A stretch of DNA of 64,000 nucleotides from Dermacentor variabilis (lineage: Eukaryota; Arthropoda; Arachnida; Ixodida; Ixodidae): the NCBI RefSeq assembly GCF_050947875.1, contig NC_134569.1:189840067-189904066 (forward strand). Reading direction: 5' to 3'. The notes below the pieces were generated by a model. The model saw nothing but the letters and a program-made list of their open reading frames with translations. It had not been told where the DNA came from and searched no databases. Below, piece after piece: positions 1 to 12,170 of this stretch. The position numbers and the translations under genes are program-made. Numbering within the stretch: position 1 is the first letter of the stretch; each line of letters begins with the position of its first letter.

Positions 1-1573
1 CACATTACATTATATACGTGCTATCTTGCTTCCTTAACCCTTTTAATGCCCTTTTATTTCTGAGTGCTCCTGCGCTCCTTTTGGTCTTTTTCATGTGTGA
101 TACAGCAGCTATTTCATGCTGCAGCTTAATCTCTGTCATCATCTTCTTCCAATTCAGAACTTTGACAGGTGATCGAATTAAGGAACTTTTTTCAAAGTGC
201 TGATGCCACACAGACTTGGCGTGGTGTCTCTGTCAATTATCAGCTCATGTTGATCTTCTTTCAGTGCATATAGGTTCAGCAGGCAATTCATGCTACGTAG
301 CAGGTGGTTCTTTGTTGTCGCTTCTCAGAATTCGTCAACAGTTTGTAGATTCCTTAGCCAATCAATCTGCAACTGCACCGCCCACATTCACTCTTTGTGG
401 CTTCCCTGCCAAGGCTCAGTGCCAGAACACAGGCACGTGCTCCACCTACTGTCAGGAGTTAACTTACAAATTTTGTGTATTTAAATTAACTCTGCAGATA
501 GGACAGTGGATACACTTTCTTGTGAATACAAGCAAAGCGACCAATAATGGTGTATATGCTGAATTGATCACAGCCGCACAGCATCTGCTTTAGAATGTCG
601 CGCTGCGCAAGACATAAAAGTGTTAACACTTTTATGTGCATGTCAATGGTAACTGTGATGAATATTATATGTAGGTTTAATTATTGTTTCCATATGCTCC
701 ATGCACTAAGAAGCAACCTGGAACAATAGAGAAGGAACCGAAATGCTTTTCAAGGCAAAGATGCAGCTAATAGTTGCTAAACCTTCACTCAAAAGTCAAA
801 GAACAATAGCTGACTAGAGACACATGAAATCTGTTTCGTTCATCATGTAATAACGTATAAGGAAACACCCGTATTCTTTCAGTATCACTGTAGGTTGTTT
901 CTTAGTTCATGGAACAAATGGAAGTGATCATTGTACTTGACAGGAACTTTTTAAGGGATACCATCGGTCACCACAGCCTATACATCATTATTCATAGCGT
1001 TCTTTTTCACTCAGAACAAGGTAGGGCACTATGCTTTTGCATATAACAAATAACTGATGAGAGTACATAACCTTCGCGAAATGGGAGTGACAACGGACAT
1101 GACTGCTTCTCTTAATTTGCATGCACAAACTCGCTTTCGTAGTGTTCCGATTTTTCCCAAATTTTGCCATCAATATTGAACATAACCGCACGTGAGAGAG
1201 AAAATACACTTGGCTATCTGTTTAGCATGTAGCGAAGTATGCACAGGATGAATTCGTAAAGAAGCTTACTTACTGTTATAAGACACATTAAAAGATAACC
1301 AAAAATGTCGCCTCTTGTTGAAAAGCTGGGTTTATCTTTCTTGTGCTGTGGGCTTGTGTAAACAATCAAATTTATTTTGTTTCAGTGAAGGACGTTCTGC
1401 AAATAAAGCATGAGAAGTGAAAGCATAAAAATATTTTTTTTCAGACTTTCAGAGCTGGCACATCCTGGAATTGGTAAGCTGCGTTTTCTTTGTGTCAGTT
1501 AAAATTTTCAGTACTCGTATGAATTGTCTATTAGTTCAGGTCAGCATAAGGGGTAGCTTGCTGAATAACCTGC
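1..1573. other. AT-rich sequence, nothing recognised
   Basis: Only short ORFs on both strands, without protein motifs, splice pattern or repeat structure that I can recognise. No tRNA-like or LTR-like sequence seen. Confidence 0.5.
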
Positions 1574-2234
1574 GGGTCATTCCACGCCAAATCAACCAGC
1601 GTTTTTTTTTACCATCACAGGTATAGCTGCAAAAATTTCCACACGTTTGTTGGAGTTCAATACCAATCCTTCATGTTTATTTTTCCTTGCCAAAAATTTT
1701 GTGGAATTTTGACAATTTGTTTTTCCTGCCATGTTGAGCTAGACGGCATCAATCAACATTTTTTCTCAAAGACACACTGCATGATCCATTCCTTCAAATT
1801 GCTTTTATGGCAACCCACAGTTGCAATATGACTGCAAATATTGCCAATTTTATAAATATTTCAATACTTCGATTGGTTCTCGCACTAGCAAAAGCGTGTA
1901 AAATTGCAAAGTTTGAGTTTTTTTCTCGGAACGTAGCAAAACCTGGAAGTCACATATAAAATATGTGCTGGTAGCCCAGTTAACATAGTACAGCTGAAAA
2001 ATATTTGACGTAGTAGTTCTGAGGAAACCCGCAAGGTGGAGAGAAGTAATGAATAAAGGGAAAGTCGGACATCCACCCGTTCGTAGCAATTGCTACAAAG
2101 GAAACCCATACGGGTTCCTCGAAAGGAAAGCCTCTTAGTTGAAGAAAAGTTAGTCCTGGTCCGGGACTCGAAACCGGGACCACCGCCTTTCCGGGGCAGC
2201 CGCACTACCATCTGAGCTAACGAGGCGGCTAGCA
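1574..2234 (-). mobile_element. SINE-like element with tRNA-like head, left arm of an inverted pair
   Basis: Read on the minus strand, the unit begins with a tRNA-like head (2228-2155), runs through a body containing the self-complementary GTAGCAATTGCTAC, and ends at 1574 with a terminal block that reads GGGTCATTCCACGCC on the plus strand. Almost the whole length is repeated in opposite orientation at 2307-2885, and the 3' portion is present again at 4618-5044. The shared 3' terminus and a 5'-truncated third copy fit retrotransposition from an RNA polymerase III promoter. The body is long for a SINE (about 650 bp), so a composite of a SINE and another repeat is possible. Confidence 0.65.
2155..2228 (-). 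repeat. tRNA-like promoter head (SINE, left copy)
   Basis: On the minus strand there is an A-box-like block (TTAGCTCAGATGG) and a B-box-like block (GGTTTCGAGTCC) at tRNA spacing, with a good T-arm. The acceptor stem is imperfect, so this is a SINE head rather than a working tRNA gene. Confidence 0.7.
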
Positions 2235-2306
2235 GATGGCAGGGCGAAGTCGAATTTGTCGACAACACGAAGCAAAGGCAAGAGTTTGACACGTCATCTG
2301 CTAGAC

Positions 2307-2379
2307 GCCTGGTTAGCTCAGACGGTAGAGCGTCTGCCCCGGAAAGGCGGTGGTCCCGGGTTCGGGTCCCGGACCAGGA
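2307..2379 (+). repeat. tRNA-like promoter head (SINE, right copy)
   Basis: It folds as a tRNA. The acceptor pairs GCCTGGT with ACCAGGA (first pair mismatched), the D-arm has GCTC/GAGC, the anticodon arm is CTGCC/GGCGG with a GGA anticodon in a seven-base loop, and the T-arm is CCGGG/CCCGG with loop TTCGGGT. The A box TAGCTCAGACGG and B box GGTTCGGGTCC are present. Position 33 is C instead of U and the sequence runs on into repeat body, so it is a tRNA-derived SINE promoter. Confidence 0.75.
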
Positions 2380-2885
2380 CGAATTTTTCTTCAACTATGA
2401 GGCTTTCCTTTCGAGGAACCCGTATGGGTTTCCTTTGTAGCAATTGCTACGAACGGGTGGATGTCCGACTTTCCCTTTATTCATTACTTCTCTCCACCTT
2501 GCGGGTTTCCTCAGAACTACTACGTCAAATATTTTTCAGCTGTACTATGTAACTGGGCTACCAGTACATATTTTATATGTGACTTCCAGGTTTTTCTACG
2601 TTCCGAGAAAAAAAACTCTAACTTTGCAATTTTACACGCGTTTGCTAGTGCGAGAACCAATCGAAGTATTCAAATATTTATAAAATTGGCAATATTTGCA
2701 GTCACATTGCAACTTTGGGTTGCCATAAACGCAATTTGAAGGAGTGGATCATGCAGTGTGTCTTTGACAAAATATGTTGATTGATGCCGTCTAGCTCAAC
2801 TTGGCAGGAAAAACAAATCGTGAAAATTCTACAAAATTTTTGGCAAGGAAAAATAAACATGAAGGATTGGTATTGAACTCCAACA
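2307..2885 (+). mobile_element. SINE-like element with tRNA-like head, right arm of an inverted pair
   Basis: This is the inverted partner of 1574-2234. It matches that arm through the tRNA-like head, the GTAGCAATTGCTAC palindrome and the AT-rich tail region. It stops short at about 2885 and lacks the terminal GTTGATTTGG-type block kept by the other two copies. The two heads face each other across a spacer of about 78 bp, so a read-through transcript would form a very long hairpin. Confidence 0.65.
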
Positions 2886-2984
2886 AACAGTAAACAGTGG
2901 TGTGGCCTCAGGTAGGCGAACTTAGAAAAGCCGCACTTCAGGTCTGTGTTACTTTTCTTCCATTACTCGTGCGCTTCCTTAACG

Positions 2985-3490
2985 TTCATTAGCAGCAATC
3001 TTTTTTAGCTTGCCTCGGACGACGTCTTTCTTGCCTGGAAGACAGACGGTTGTATGTTCATCCTCATAGAACTTTATTACTCTTCTTATTGTTCTGTCGT
3101 CTGGCGGTCTACTTAACTTTGATGTAGGAGGGCCCAAAATTCCTCCCTGTTACCTCATTTTCATAGCAATGCGAACTTGACTTTCCGATGCACCAAAGTA
3201 CCCAGCAACTCTTTTTCGGGACCGTGAACGAGGCGCCAATTCCAGAAGAGAAATTTTATTCCACTGTTTTCTTTCTCGTACGAATTGATCTCTCACCTCT
3301 TCAAGAATATTTTTATAGTGTTCCGCAAGGGCGCTGGTTGGTGCCATTTCGTAGGCTTCGCCTTGCACTTGAGCATCCTTACCATCATCATTGGGCAAGG
3401 TGCCAGCTGCGACAGCCGCTTCTTCCTCATGGCGCTTCCGTTTTCTGCTCGAGATCCTTCCAGTCGCATCTCATGGTGCAGCTCAGTTTG
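2985..3490 (-). pseudogene. Broken ORF of unknown repeat-associated family
   Basis: A minus-strand reading frame (about 3398 to 3150) contains a helix-turn-helix-like stretch (APRSRSRKRVAGYFGASE). After its stop, the same strand continues with a conserved-looking block near 3105-3020 (KFYEDEHTTVCLPGKKDVV). I have an impression of similar blocks in uncharacterised repeat-associated proteins of invertebrates but cannot name the family. The in-frame stop between the two blocks suggests decay. It could also be a short two-exon host gene fragment. Confidence 0.35.
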
Positions 3491-4617
3491 TTGAAGTGGA
3501 TGCATTCCCTAGAAATGTAGACTCGCGTATTGTTTCACAATCTGCCAAGCTCTTATTCGCTGCGTCTAACTGTGACCGCATTTAGAAACACCTGACTTTA
3601 CATTGTGGACAGTCTTTCACCAGGAACCAGCCCCAAGAGAGACTGCTGTAGCGAGGCCGAGAGATATGACCCACATACCCCGACGGTAGGACCAATGGTC
3701 GGAGGAAGGGTCTGAGCACATCTTTGACGCACATAGTGTCATGAACTTCTTAATATAGACGTAATAATGGTGTGCGCATACTGTTTCTAAACTGTCCTTG
3801 TCGCACGCAATACCAGAAGACTAAGTTCACGTTCATCTAGGCTGTCAGTTCTAATTAAGAAGGTGTTTTTCACTTTTGTCGTCTTTAACAGTCTTTGGGT
3901 GCCAGTGAGCAGGGCAACAGGTGTTCATCTGAAAATATAAAATAAATTAACCGCTTTCAGGGCGACATTTTATTTAGAATGCTTTGCGTGAAGGATGCGA
4001 GCGCTCTTTCTGCGTTTAATGTATACTTATGTGTCAATATTTCAATTTATGAATGTATCAAACATACCTTTCAAATGTGCAGGGATCTCTGGAGAGGTTA
4101 ACCGGTCGTGAATTTCCATGTGCAATTGGAGGATGGTTCAGCTGGCACACACCAAGCACAAGCCGCATTGCACTGAAGAGTGCGTCTCTTTGCAATGAAA
4201 TGCAGATGATCACACCGTCTCCCTTTCGTCTGCGTTGCAGACGATGCTAGCTTTGTCGTCTGGATCCCAGGCCAGCAAACCTATAGGCCGCTGAGCACCG
4301 CAATCAGTGCTCTACCAAGCATGACTCGCGTTGGAAAAAGGCCGGTGCTGACACAAAAATTCAAAAAAATCATTTCTTGCATTTAAAAAATAGTACCTTT
4401 TTATAAGTTCCCACATGCATAGCAGACAAGTAGGGCTATCTACCTTTGTGTAACTTCCCACATGCACAGTAGACCAGCAGGGCTATGTAATGATGTTGTG
4501 CATATATTTTTAGGCCGACCACAAAGCACCTTTTTTTTACCTTGAATATGGAGCTTTTTGCAAAAACAAATGGAACTTTACAATGTTTTTCCGTGCGAAC
4601 TCCTAAATCTTCGATAC

Positions 4618-5044
4618 TTCAGATATTTTTCAGCTGTACTATGTTAGCTGGGCTACCAGTATGTATTTCATATGTGACTTCCAGGTTTTTCTACGTTCCG
4701 AGAAAAAACTCAAACTTTGCAATTTTACACGCTTTTGCTAGTGCGAGAACCAATCGAAGTATTCAAATATTTATAAAACTGGCAATATTTGCAGTCACAT
4801 TGCATCTTTTGGTTTCCATAAACGCAATTCTAAGGAGTGGATCATACAGTGTGTCTTTGAGAAAAAATGTTCATTGATTCCGTCTAGCTCAGCTTGGCAG
4901 GAATAACAAATTGTCCTCAAAATTCAAAAAAAAATTTGCAAGGAGAAATAAACATGGAGGATGAGTTTTGAACTCCAACAATGTGGACATTTTTTCAGGT
5001 ATATCTGTGATGGTCGAAAAAAACGCTGGTTGATTTGGTGTGGA
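4618..5044 (+). mobile_element. 5'-truncated third copy of the SINE-like family
   Basis: It matches 2535-2885 and the reverse complement of 1574-2010. It lacks the tRNA-like head but keeps the 3' terminal block (GCTGGTTGATTTGGTGTGG). Loss of the 5' end with a conserved 3' end is the usual outcome of target-primed reverse transcription. Confidence 0.7.
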
Positions 5045-7129
5045 ATAACCCCTGCATCAAAAACAAGTTGCAATATTATCGCTTAGGTCTTTGCAATTAT
5101 ACTGCCCGTACTTTGGTATCATTGTGTAGAGGAGAGAAGCCATTACTCAATCATTCATCTGTCACGTACAAGGCCGCCCTTTCCCTGTAACCCCTGATTT
5201 CCTGCACTTCTAGGAGATACTGGCTGTATAACGCTAATAGAATCTTCAAAGTCTGTCACTATCATTTTTACAAGCGATTTGCAGCTCCACAAAATGGTAG
5301 TGCGGTTGCATGACTGGAGTACTGTCAGAATATGTCAGAAAGTTTTTCAGCTGCAACTCATAAAATGGCAGCATAACTTCTTATTTGTAGCTTCACCAGA
5401 AGCCTCCTGTTGTTTCCGCTTGGCCAGAAAGTGTCGTTTTTTTTTTCGGCAACATATCGTGGCAGTAATTCTCCGCCTTCTTGCACATACTTTTGAGCTT
5501 GTTTCTCAGTGCCATGACCCATGAGTCCTGTGAAGAATTTGAAACATATCACTACTGTTAAAAGCACTTAGAAGTTCATTGGTACTGCCTGTATACACGT
5601 AGAAGTATGTACATAATTGCGATTTGTTTTATGCATCAAACTTAATTCATTATTAACAGAATTTTGTATACATCTATTTTGTATAAAGTTCGCGACATCA
5701 ATGCCATAAACATGCAGTAGGTGTAACGATATGCATAAAGATAAGGGGGCATCTCTAGCTTCAGCGGAAGATAATTTTGACGTATATAATACTGTAGAAC
5801 GCCCCTAGGGCATCAAAACAAAGATGGCAGCATGCATCATAAAGCTGGTAAAAGCACAAAAAGTGAACCACTTTTTGCATTTACAATGACCTACTGCCAA
5901 GAAAACTTATACCAATCTGGCTGTGTACAATCCCATTGCTACAGCTTATGGCACAGTTGTGAAATGGTGCAGCTGATTTCAATGCAATGAAACAGGTCAC
6001 ATCGACAAAGAATCGAGTGGCCAACCGTCGCTTCATGGAAAATCATGTTTATACGTAATTTGATGCTGTATTGGTTGCTGACGGGCAGATAGCTGTTGAA
6101 GAAATAGTGCAGCAGGTTAGTGTGATGGTGAGCTCAGATTAAACTCCCAGATAAGCCACATCACTTACCTCTTTTTCTGCATGACCATACTCCTTGAAAA
6201 ACTTTATCGACACTCCTTGTAACAGCTTATCTGTAGCAAAACAGAAGTTTTGGATGAGATAAAGCACATACATCATTATTAGCACAAAGCAATACACCAG
6301 ACAATATAAAGTTTATCCCATTTATCATCTCCAAATGACCCAAAGAATTAATAGCCATAATACAACATGGCAGCTCAGATTTGCGCATACATGGCGCAGT
6401 TCAATTTGCCATATGAGGTACAAATTATATTTCTTAGAAATATAAATACGGTGAATGGCAATGGACGTATGACACTTACCAGGCCATTTCTGCTGCCAAC
6501 TCTGTCAAGCAACGTGTGGGTACGAACTGGCAAGCCTCTCAGAAGCTACACTGTAGAACTCTCTAGAATGGCATCTGTACATGAGGTGAAATTATCATAG
6601 AATTAATACATGAAGAATTTTGTATTTTTTATAAACAAAACTAGTGCAAAATATAATTTGCTAGTTTTTAGTGAAATTGCTAATTTTAAGTTCTCAAAGA
6701 CCAAAATATTTTCAATCTTTGTACTTCCAGTTTACGCACGAGTTCTGTGTAGTTGCGTCAGCTGTACAAAGCGAGAGATCCCACCAGAGCAAACAGCAAC
6801 GTGGCGTAGATACTACAGCCACCACAGGGTGCTCCAACGAGTCCCGTGCCAGCGCACTGCTCTGACAACCACGTGTCTGGATTGGCCTCTGTGAATAATA
6901 TACAGCTCCAGACGCAAGTGCCCCTCTTGCGTCGAGAGTGCGCCGCGCACGACTGAACCAAAGTAGCGTCACAAAAAATACAAGAAAATTCCCAAATTTT
7001 GTGAGGGGCCTTGTTAGCCCCCTGTGTAGCTTTCAGCATGCTAGTCGGCACGAAAGGAGAGACTAAACTGTGCATCAGTGCAAAAATTATCGCTAACTAG
7101 TTGAAGCATACAAGAAATTTTGTGGCGTG
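5045..7129. other. Unassigned non-coding sequence
   Basis: AT-rich with many short ORFs, none with recognisable motifs. 6750-7000 is more GC-rich but shows no supported gene. Confidence 0.4.
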
Positions 7130-7133
7130 ATAT

Positions 7134-7552
7134 TGACACGTATACTTATCTTTATCGTGCGACCACGTTTCGCCGCCTAACAAATGTTATCGCACAGCGC
7201 GGCACGCGCCAGCATCTATCCGAAGTTTCTGGAAAGTTATCGATGCTTCCATCCGATGTCTGTTTTCGCCGAACCTTATGATATCTGATTTCATCGCCTG
7301 ACGCGAATGGTGTAGAACATTGTGGAAGGCACGCGGGTCCCAACGATTAGTCTGGAACATTCGATGATTGATGTATAAACGCCGACGCGCTTGACCCGTT
7401 GATCAGATTTTCGACGATCGCCGACTGTGTTCGCCGCTATCCTTGTGTTTTAAGCGTAGCCTGTCTTTGTGGGCACAGGTTCGCCCAATAAAGGCTAGTT
7501 TTGTCTTTCACAGTATTGCTACTGTGTTCTTTAACGTCACTACCACGTGACA
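7134..7552 (+). mobile_element. Solo LTR, Ty3/gypsy type
   Basis: A 419-bp unit begins TGACACG and ends CACGTGACA (TG...CA termini). It is flanked by the 4-bp direct repeat ATAT (7130-7133 and 7553-7556). Inside are a TATA-like GTATAAAC near 7371 and an AATAAA signal near 7488, in the U3-R-U5 order of an LTR. No internal retroelement sequence adjoins it, so it is a solo LTR left by LTR-LTR recombination. The 4-bp duplication is short and low-complexity, so the exact edges are less certain than the identity. Confidence 0.75.
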
Positions 7553-7556
7553 ATAT

Positions 7557-9700
7557 TTCTAAGCTGACATACTTTACAGTGACGTCAGTCTACGATTAGT
7601 TAGAAAAGTGTTTTAGGGCCCTTTGAGCACCAATTTGGAATTTTTATTTCGCTTTGATATCTGCAATTGATGCTGCAATCCATAGTTAGAAGCCCTTAGA
7701 AAAACTTGGTGTCAATCGGTGTTGATACGATCCCAACCAGGTAAAGTGGGTACCATCGCAGGATTGTCATGTTGCTCTTGTCAAGTTGCTACGTCAGTGG
7801 CTCCCTCCTCTCCGTGGCCTGCTGGTTGCCGGTGTCAGGTCAGGATGTGGCAGGGGCCATAGGGTGACATTTCCTCGTAGAGGAGGGAAATTACCTCGTC
7901 AAGGGAAAGCAAGCCTAAACGTTTCCCAGGCTTATGATCGAATTCTAGGATGATCATAACAGTCTAACAGCTCACTAATACTTTCATACAGATTCTGCTT
8001 GCTTTGAAGCGATTCTGCGTTCTGACGCTGCAGCAAGCAGGAAAGCAGGTAGCGTATTCTGTGCAACTATTTCTTAACATCTCATGGCAACGGTGAACAC
8101 TTATGGTTACGCGTTGCCATGGTTAGCGTTATGGTTAGGTTGAGTCATTGAATAGTCGAAATACCAAATTAAAGCTGAAAGCAATAGAAGCATAATGGAG
8201 TGTTCACCAAGCTATGTTGAAGCAAGCTGCAAACAGCTTGTTCATAATGGCACATTGTACGGCTCAATTAATTGGAACTTTTCTACGAAAGACTACTTCG
8301 CAATGGTCGAAAGAGGGTAGTACAAAATCTAACGGTATTTTCGACTGGTCGCCTCCAACCGCCAGCCAGATTCGGGCAGATCCGGTGTTCCCCGAGCTCA
8401 GAGGTAGAGGACAAGCGCGCAAGCCGAACGTGCGACTGGCTCTACGAGGGGGAAAGGGCAGATGCGAAACCACGTAACTACTGGCAACGTCGGATGTTTC
8501 GCCCGTGGTTTTGCGTATCCAAAGCTCCCGACGCTGCCGAGAAAGGCGGACGCGCCGGCGGGATGAGCGTTGGCCGAGACGCCAGCATGCAGAGGCCTAG
8601 GTTGCCTAGGTTATAGTGGGTCGTCGCCAACAGCAGCGACGTGGCGCTACGATGACGTTTCAATCTTGACGACTGCTCCGACAACAGGGCTCGGAGCGCC
8701 TGAGAACGCTCGAAGATGGAAGAGAGCAATCGAAAAGAACCAGCCGAATGCAGGGCGCGCAACCTCTTTCAATTAGCCGAAGACAACGCCACTCGCGAGA
8801 GCGCTCAGAAACGACCAGCCGAAGATGGCATTAGTAGTCCTTCTCCTTCTCCACCGGCACAGGCTGTACATGCTGCACCTGCTCGGCACATTCTGTAACA
8901 GTACTGCAAGACAATATACAGAGTGCATTATATATCGCAGTAACAAAAAAAAGTAATAACGAAAGCTAAGATCACGAAATGCGTGGTTTTTCTCTTTCAG
9001 TACTCATAATTTACCTAGACTAAGCCATTTCCATGCTGCCTCTGTATTGAACGCGCTGCGAGAGAGACCTATATTCATTTTTTCAAACAGCAAATATGAG
9101 GCAAGGCTATATAGCTTAATGAAGGAAGTGTCAAGTCAGTAAACTGACTGTTTTAACTCTGCACTCCCCACCACATCCAGGTCAAAGTCTTTATAGTGGG
9201 TGTTCATTATACATGTACCTATGAAACATACTTCGAACTTGAACCCACATTTCCAGTTCGAACAAGGCTAAAACTAGGCTGAACTTATATAGCAAGCACA
9301 TATAGTCAGATAGCTACATGGCCAATATATGGAAAAGCATTAGACAAGTGTGAAGGCTTTGTGACTGTATTCATACGCTGAATACTCTGTCACTAATGCT
9401 GTTAAAGCAGAATACTACTATCCAATAACCTATTATTTCCCATTACTATATTTACTATATTATTTTCCGTTAACATGCTTTAAATGCAAACCATTGAAAC
9501 TGCTATGATGTATAATTTCCTTTCCGTTCTTGGATTTTTCATGCTTCTTGCTAACATTTATTTTTCAATTGATTTTTTAAGAAACGTTTTCACTGGACGC
9601 TTGGCAACCCAGTGTAGAAGCCAGATAAGGTACATAAAATTTCTGTATTTTCTTTCAATTTCTTCATAAAGTAAATATGCTATGAAGCCTGGATTCTTTC
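7557..9700. other. Unassigned; GC-rich block at 8340-8880
   Basis: 8340-8880 is notably CpG-rich compared with its surroundings. It contains an ATG ORF at 8716-8898 (60 residues, polar, proline/serine-rich end) that could be a first exon, but nothing identifies it. The remainder is AT-rich without recognisable features. Confidence 0.25.
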
Positions 9701-9859
9701 AGTAAAAATAAATTCATTTTATACATTCATGGGGGCAACCACTTGAAGATATACATGCCTTCAGACACAAAACTGGGTGCACGTGAACGCAGCAAGCAGA
9801 TATGCTGGTTCCGTTTAAAAAAAAAACTATGTAGATCCCAATTGCACTGGGAATCGAAG

Positions 9860-10268
9860 CTATGCGAAGCATTTTGTAGGTAGCTGGCTATAGCATCGAA
9901 CCTGCTGCGGCGTGCCGCGAACAGCTCTGACTCTCTCGATGACTTCGAGCACACGCTCATTGTGGAGTTCAGACATGCTGAAGGTCAGAAAGAATGTGGG
10001 CTTGCCTAGGTGCTCGATCATGTTAAATATCCCCCTTTCTCTGCTCCAAGTAGTGCCCTTGTGGTACACGATCATCGAGCTGCTTAAGTATACCTCTGAG
10101 GAACGCAATGACCGAGTTGATGAATTTATCGATGAAGCTGAGGTCTTCCAAGAGCTTCTTTGTGAGCATCAGGAGTTGATTGGCGTGCATAGGGCGGAAA
10201 ACTTGCTGTTGATTTGCTGTTCGTACGGAGGCAGCCACCATCTGGTGTTCCGCAGTCAACATGCCCAT
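9860..10268 (-). pseudogene. Helitron-like replicase relic (N-terminal region)
   Basis: Two overlapping minus-strand frames join across a frameshift near 10040. The first gives QLLMLTKKLLEDLSFIDKFI and the second FNMIEHLGKPTFFLTFSMSE. An LGxPTFFLTxS-type block following a helical segment is typical of the conserved N-terminal region upstream of the Rep/helicase part in Helitron-like proteins. Neither the Rep catalytic motifs nor the helicase are visible here, so it is at best a small decayed fragment. Confidence 0.4.
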
Positions 10269-10574
10269 ATCTTCTTACGCACGTCATCTGGCTCGGCGCA
10301 GGTGATAAATGAGAATCAGAGACGAGAGTCGGATAATGGAGCTCGAATTACAACAATGCCCCGACCACACCGGCAGCGAGAACATGAGCTCATACCCAAC
10401 AGATTAAGTTGTTTGACACCGCCAGCACCGCCGAAATAGAAGCGAAACAGGCAGGTGGCCGCACTCAATGTGCCCGAAGTTCCAAAGACTGCTTCACATT
10501 TAAAAAAAAGATGTGTAGCAATGCAGGCCACGCCTACAATCTACTTCACTATGTGCTCTGCCTACTTTAATGTG

Positions 10575-10850
10575 GGATCATCATTATCATAATCAGCCTG
10601 GTTATGACCATTGCAGGGCAAAGGCCTCTCCCATACTTCTCCAACTACCCCGGTCATGTACTAATTGTGGCCATGTTGTCCCTGCAAACTTTCTAATCTC
10701 ATCCGTCCACGTAACTTTCTGCCGCCCCCTGCTACGCTTCCCTTCCCTTGGAATCCAATCCGTAACCCTTAATGACCATCGGTTATCTTCCCTCCTCATT
10801 ACATGTCCTGCCCATACCTCCCCCCCCCCATTTTCTTTTTCTTGAGTTCA
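10575..10850 (-). mobile_element. RTE-like LINE 3' end fragment
   Basis: The minus-strand frame 10799-10602 encodes a typical C-terminal tail of RTE-type ORF2 proteins (WIPREGKRSRGRQKVTWTDE, then FAGTTWPQLVHDRG and SMGEAFALQW). The same tail recurs at 37010-37130. Everything 5' of this is missing. Confidence 0.65.
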
Positions 10851-10919
10851 ACTTAGATGTCACTAACATGCGCAAGATTGAGTAAAGTTCAATACAAACA
10901 GGATGTGTATGCTTTTGTA

Positions 10920-11800
10920 AAGACATTCAAGTTTCTACAAGAGTTACAGAGTCTGTGAATAGTATTGTTCTGTCAAGTTTTAATTTCTTGATATGTTTTA
11001 CTACAGACAGAACTGCATAGGCTTCAGCAGAAAAGATACTTGTTATGTGGTTGAGTACGTCAGATTTAGAAAAAGGGACCAACAGCAGCGTAAGATAGGG
11101 CAGCATGTGATATTGACGCATCTGTGTAGAACTCGGAGGACGAGTACTTCGATTGAAGTTCATGGAAATGTATTGCGATTTCGAGCTCAGAAGCGTGCTT
11201 TGTGACCGCTACAAAGGATACATCACATTCTATCACCTGCCACTCCCAGGGCGGTAATAGCTTAGCTGGAGGCATTAGGCGATGTTCGAGAATTGGGACA
11301 TCCCTTTCTTCGCGACGCGTAAGTTCTCCCACACGCAGTGAGAAAGGTAATCTCATAGAGACTCTATTACGAAAAAGTGTTGCACCCGTCAAGTCGTTAA
11401 CGGTTGTGGAACACAGATCTTCTTGATTAGAGTACACTTTGAGAAAATAGGTGAGGTACGTTGTCTGAAAATGGAGCGACCACTGATCTGACTTTACATA
11501 TTGGCTTTCTATAGTGCTTGTTCTAAATGCGCCTGGTCAGACGGATACCCACATGGTGGACAGGATCTAGCATCTTTAGCACGCTCGGAGCAGCAGAGTG
11601 ATATACCACAGCACCATAGTATAATGGTGATCGAATTAAGCTCCTGTAAAGATTCAATAAACACTTATCGTCGCTACTCCATATTACGTGGAATAGGATT
11701 TTAAGTAATTTGATTGTTTTTAGACTGTCTGCTTTATTATATTTTATATGGGGAATGAAAATAAGCCTGGAGTCAAGTATAACACCTAGAAATTTCATTC
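10920..11800 (-). mobile_element. I/Jockey-like LINE fragment: RT C-terminus plus RNase H
   Basis: Three consecutive minus-strand frames carry pieces of one ORF2. 11798-11523 is the end of the reverse transcriptase (KFLGVILDSRLIFIPHIK and SLIRSPLYYGAVVYHSAAP). 11437-11066 then 11163-10927 are an RNase H domain with FYTDAS, an E in SIFSAEAYAV and LFTDS, i.e. the three acidic positions in order. Frame changes between the pieces show it is dead. The RNase H after the RT points to the I or Jockey-related groups rather than CR1 or RTE. Confidence 0.65.
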
Positions 11801-12170
11801 CATTTCATTTTATTACCTTAAAGACCCCATTCGGGGTATTAAATAAGGGGTGGTTAACATGTATACACAAAAAAGGCACGTGTTACGATGAAAACTTGGA
11901 GTTGATGACTGGTGCGCTGCGCCACGCGCGAAGATGATGGCGTCATGTAATATGGGCGGCTTAGTGAGCTGTAAAAAAATATGATAAAGAGAGAGCGTGG
12001 CGATACCACGACGAAAAGCAAGAGATGTCAAGCTAGATTCTGCCTTGAAGAGTGAAATGCTGATGTTATATGAATAATGGATGAATCGAGTCGCACGATT
12101 CTGAACTGACTCGAACACATTTATGACATATGTTGATGAGGGTGCCAGATGGCGGCGGCATATTCCAGCT
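11800..12170 (-). mobile_element. CR1/L2-like LINE 3' fragment
   Basis: Minus-strand frames carry AAAIWHPHQ near 12150 and, after a frameshift, FESVQNRATRFIHYSYNIS, the usual region after the RT palm in CR1/L2 ORF2 proteins. It ends near 11800 with a short TGAAA-rich tail, directly abutting the I-like fragment, so the two were nested or adjacent insertions. Confidence 0.55.

Noticed and set aside
2155..2379. Two tRNA genes
   Set aside because: Acceptor mismatches, C at position 33 and continuation into shared repeat body mark them as SINE heads.
1850..2739. Several 60-170-codon ORFs on both strands
   Set aside because: They lie in the inverted SINE-like pair and read tRNA-like and AT-rich repeat sequence; the same peptides appear on both arms.
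8478..8898. Overlapping ORFs in a GC-rich block as host first exons
   Set aside because: No motif, splice continuity or homologue recognised; kept only as an unassigned block.
10570..10845. 91-codon plus-strand ORF
   Set aside because: It is the antisense shadow of the RTE-like 3' end.
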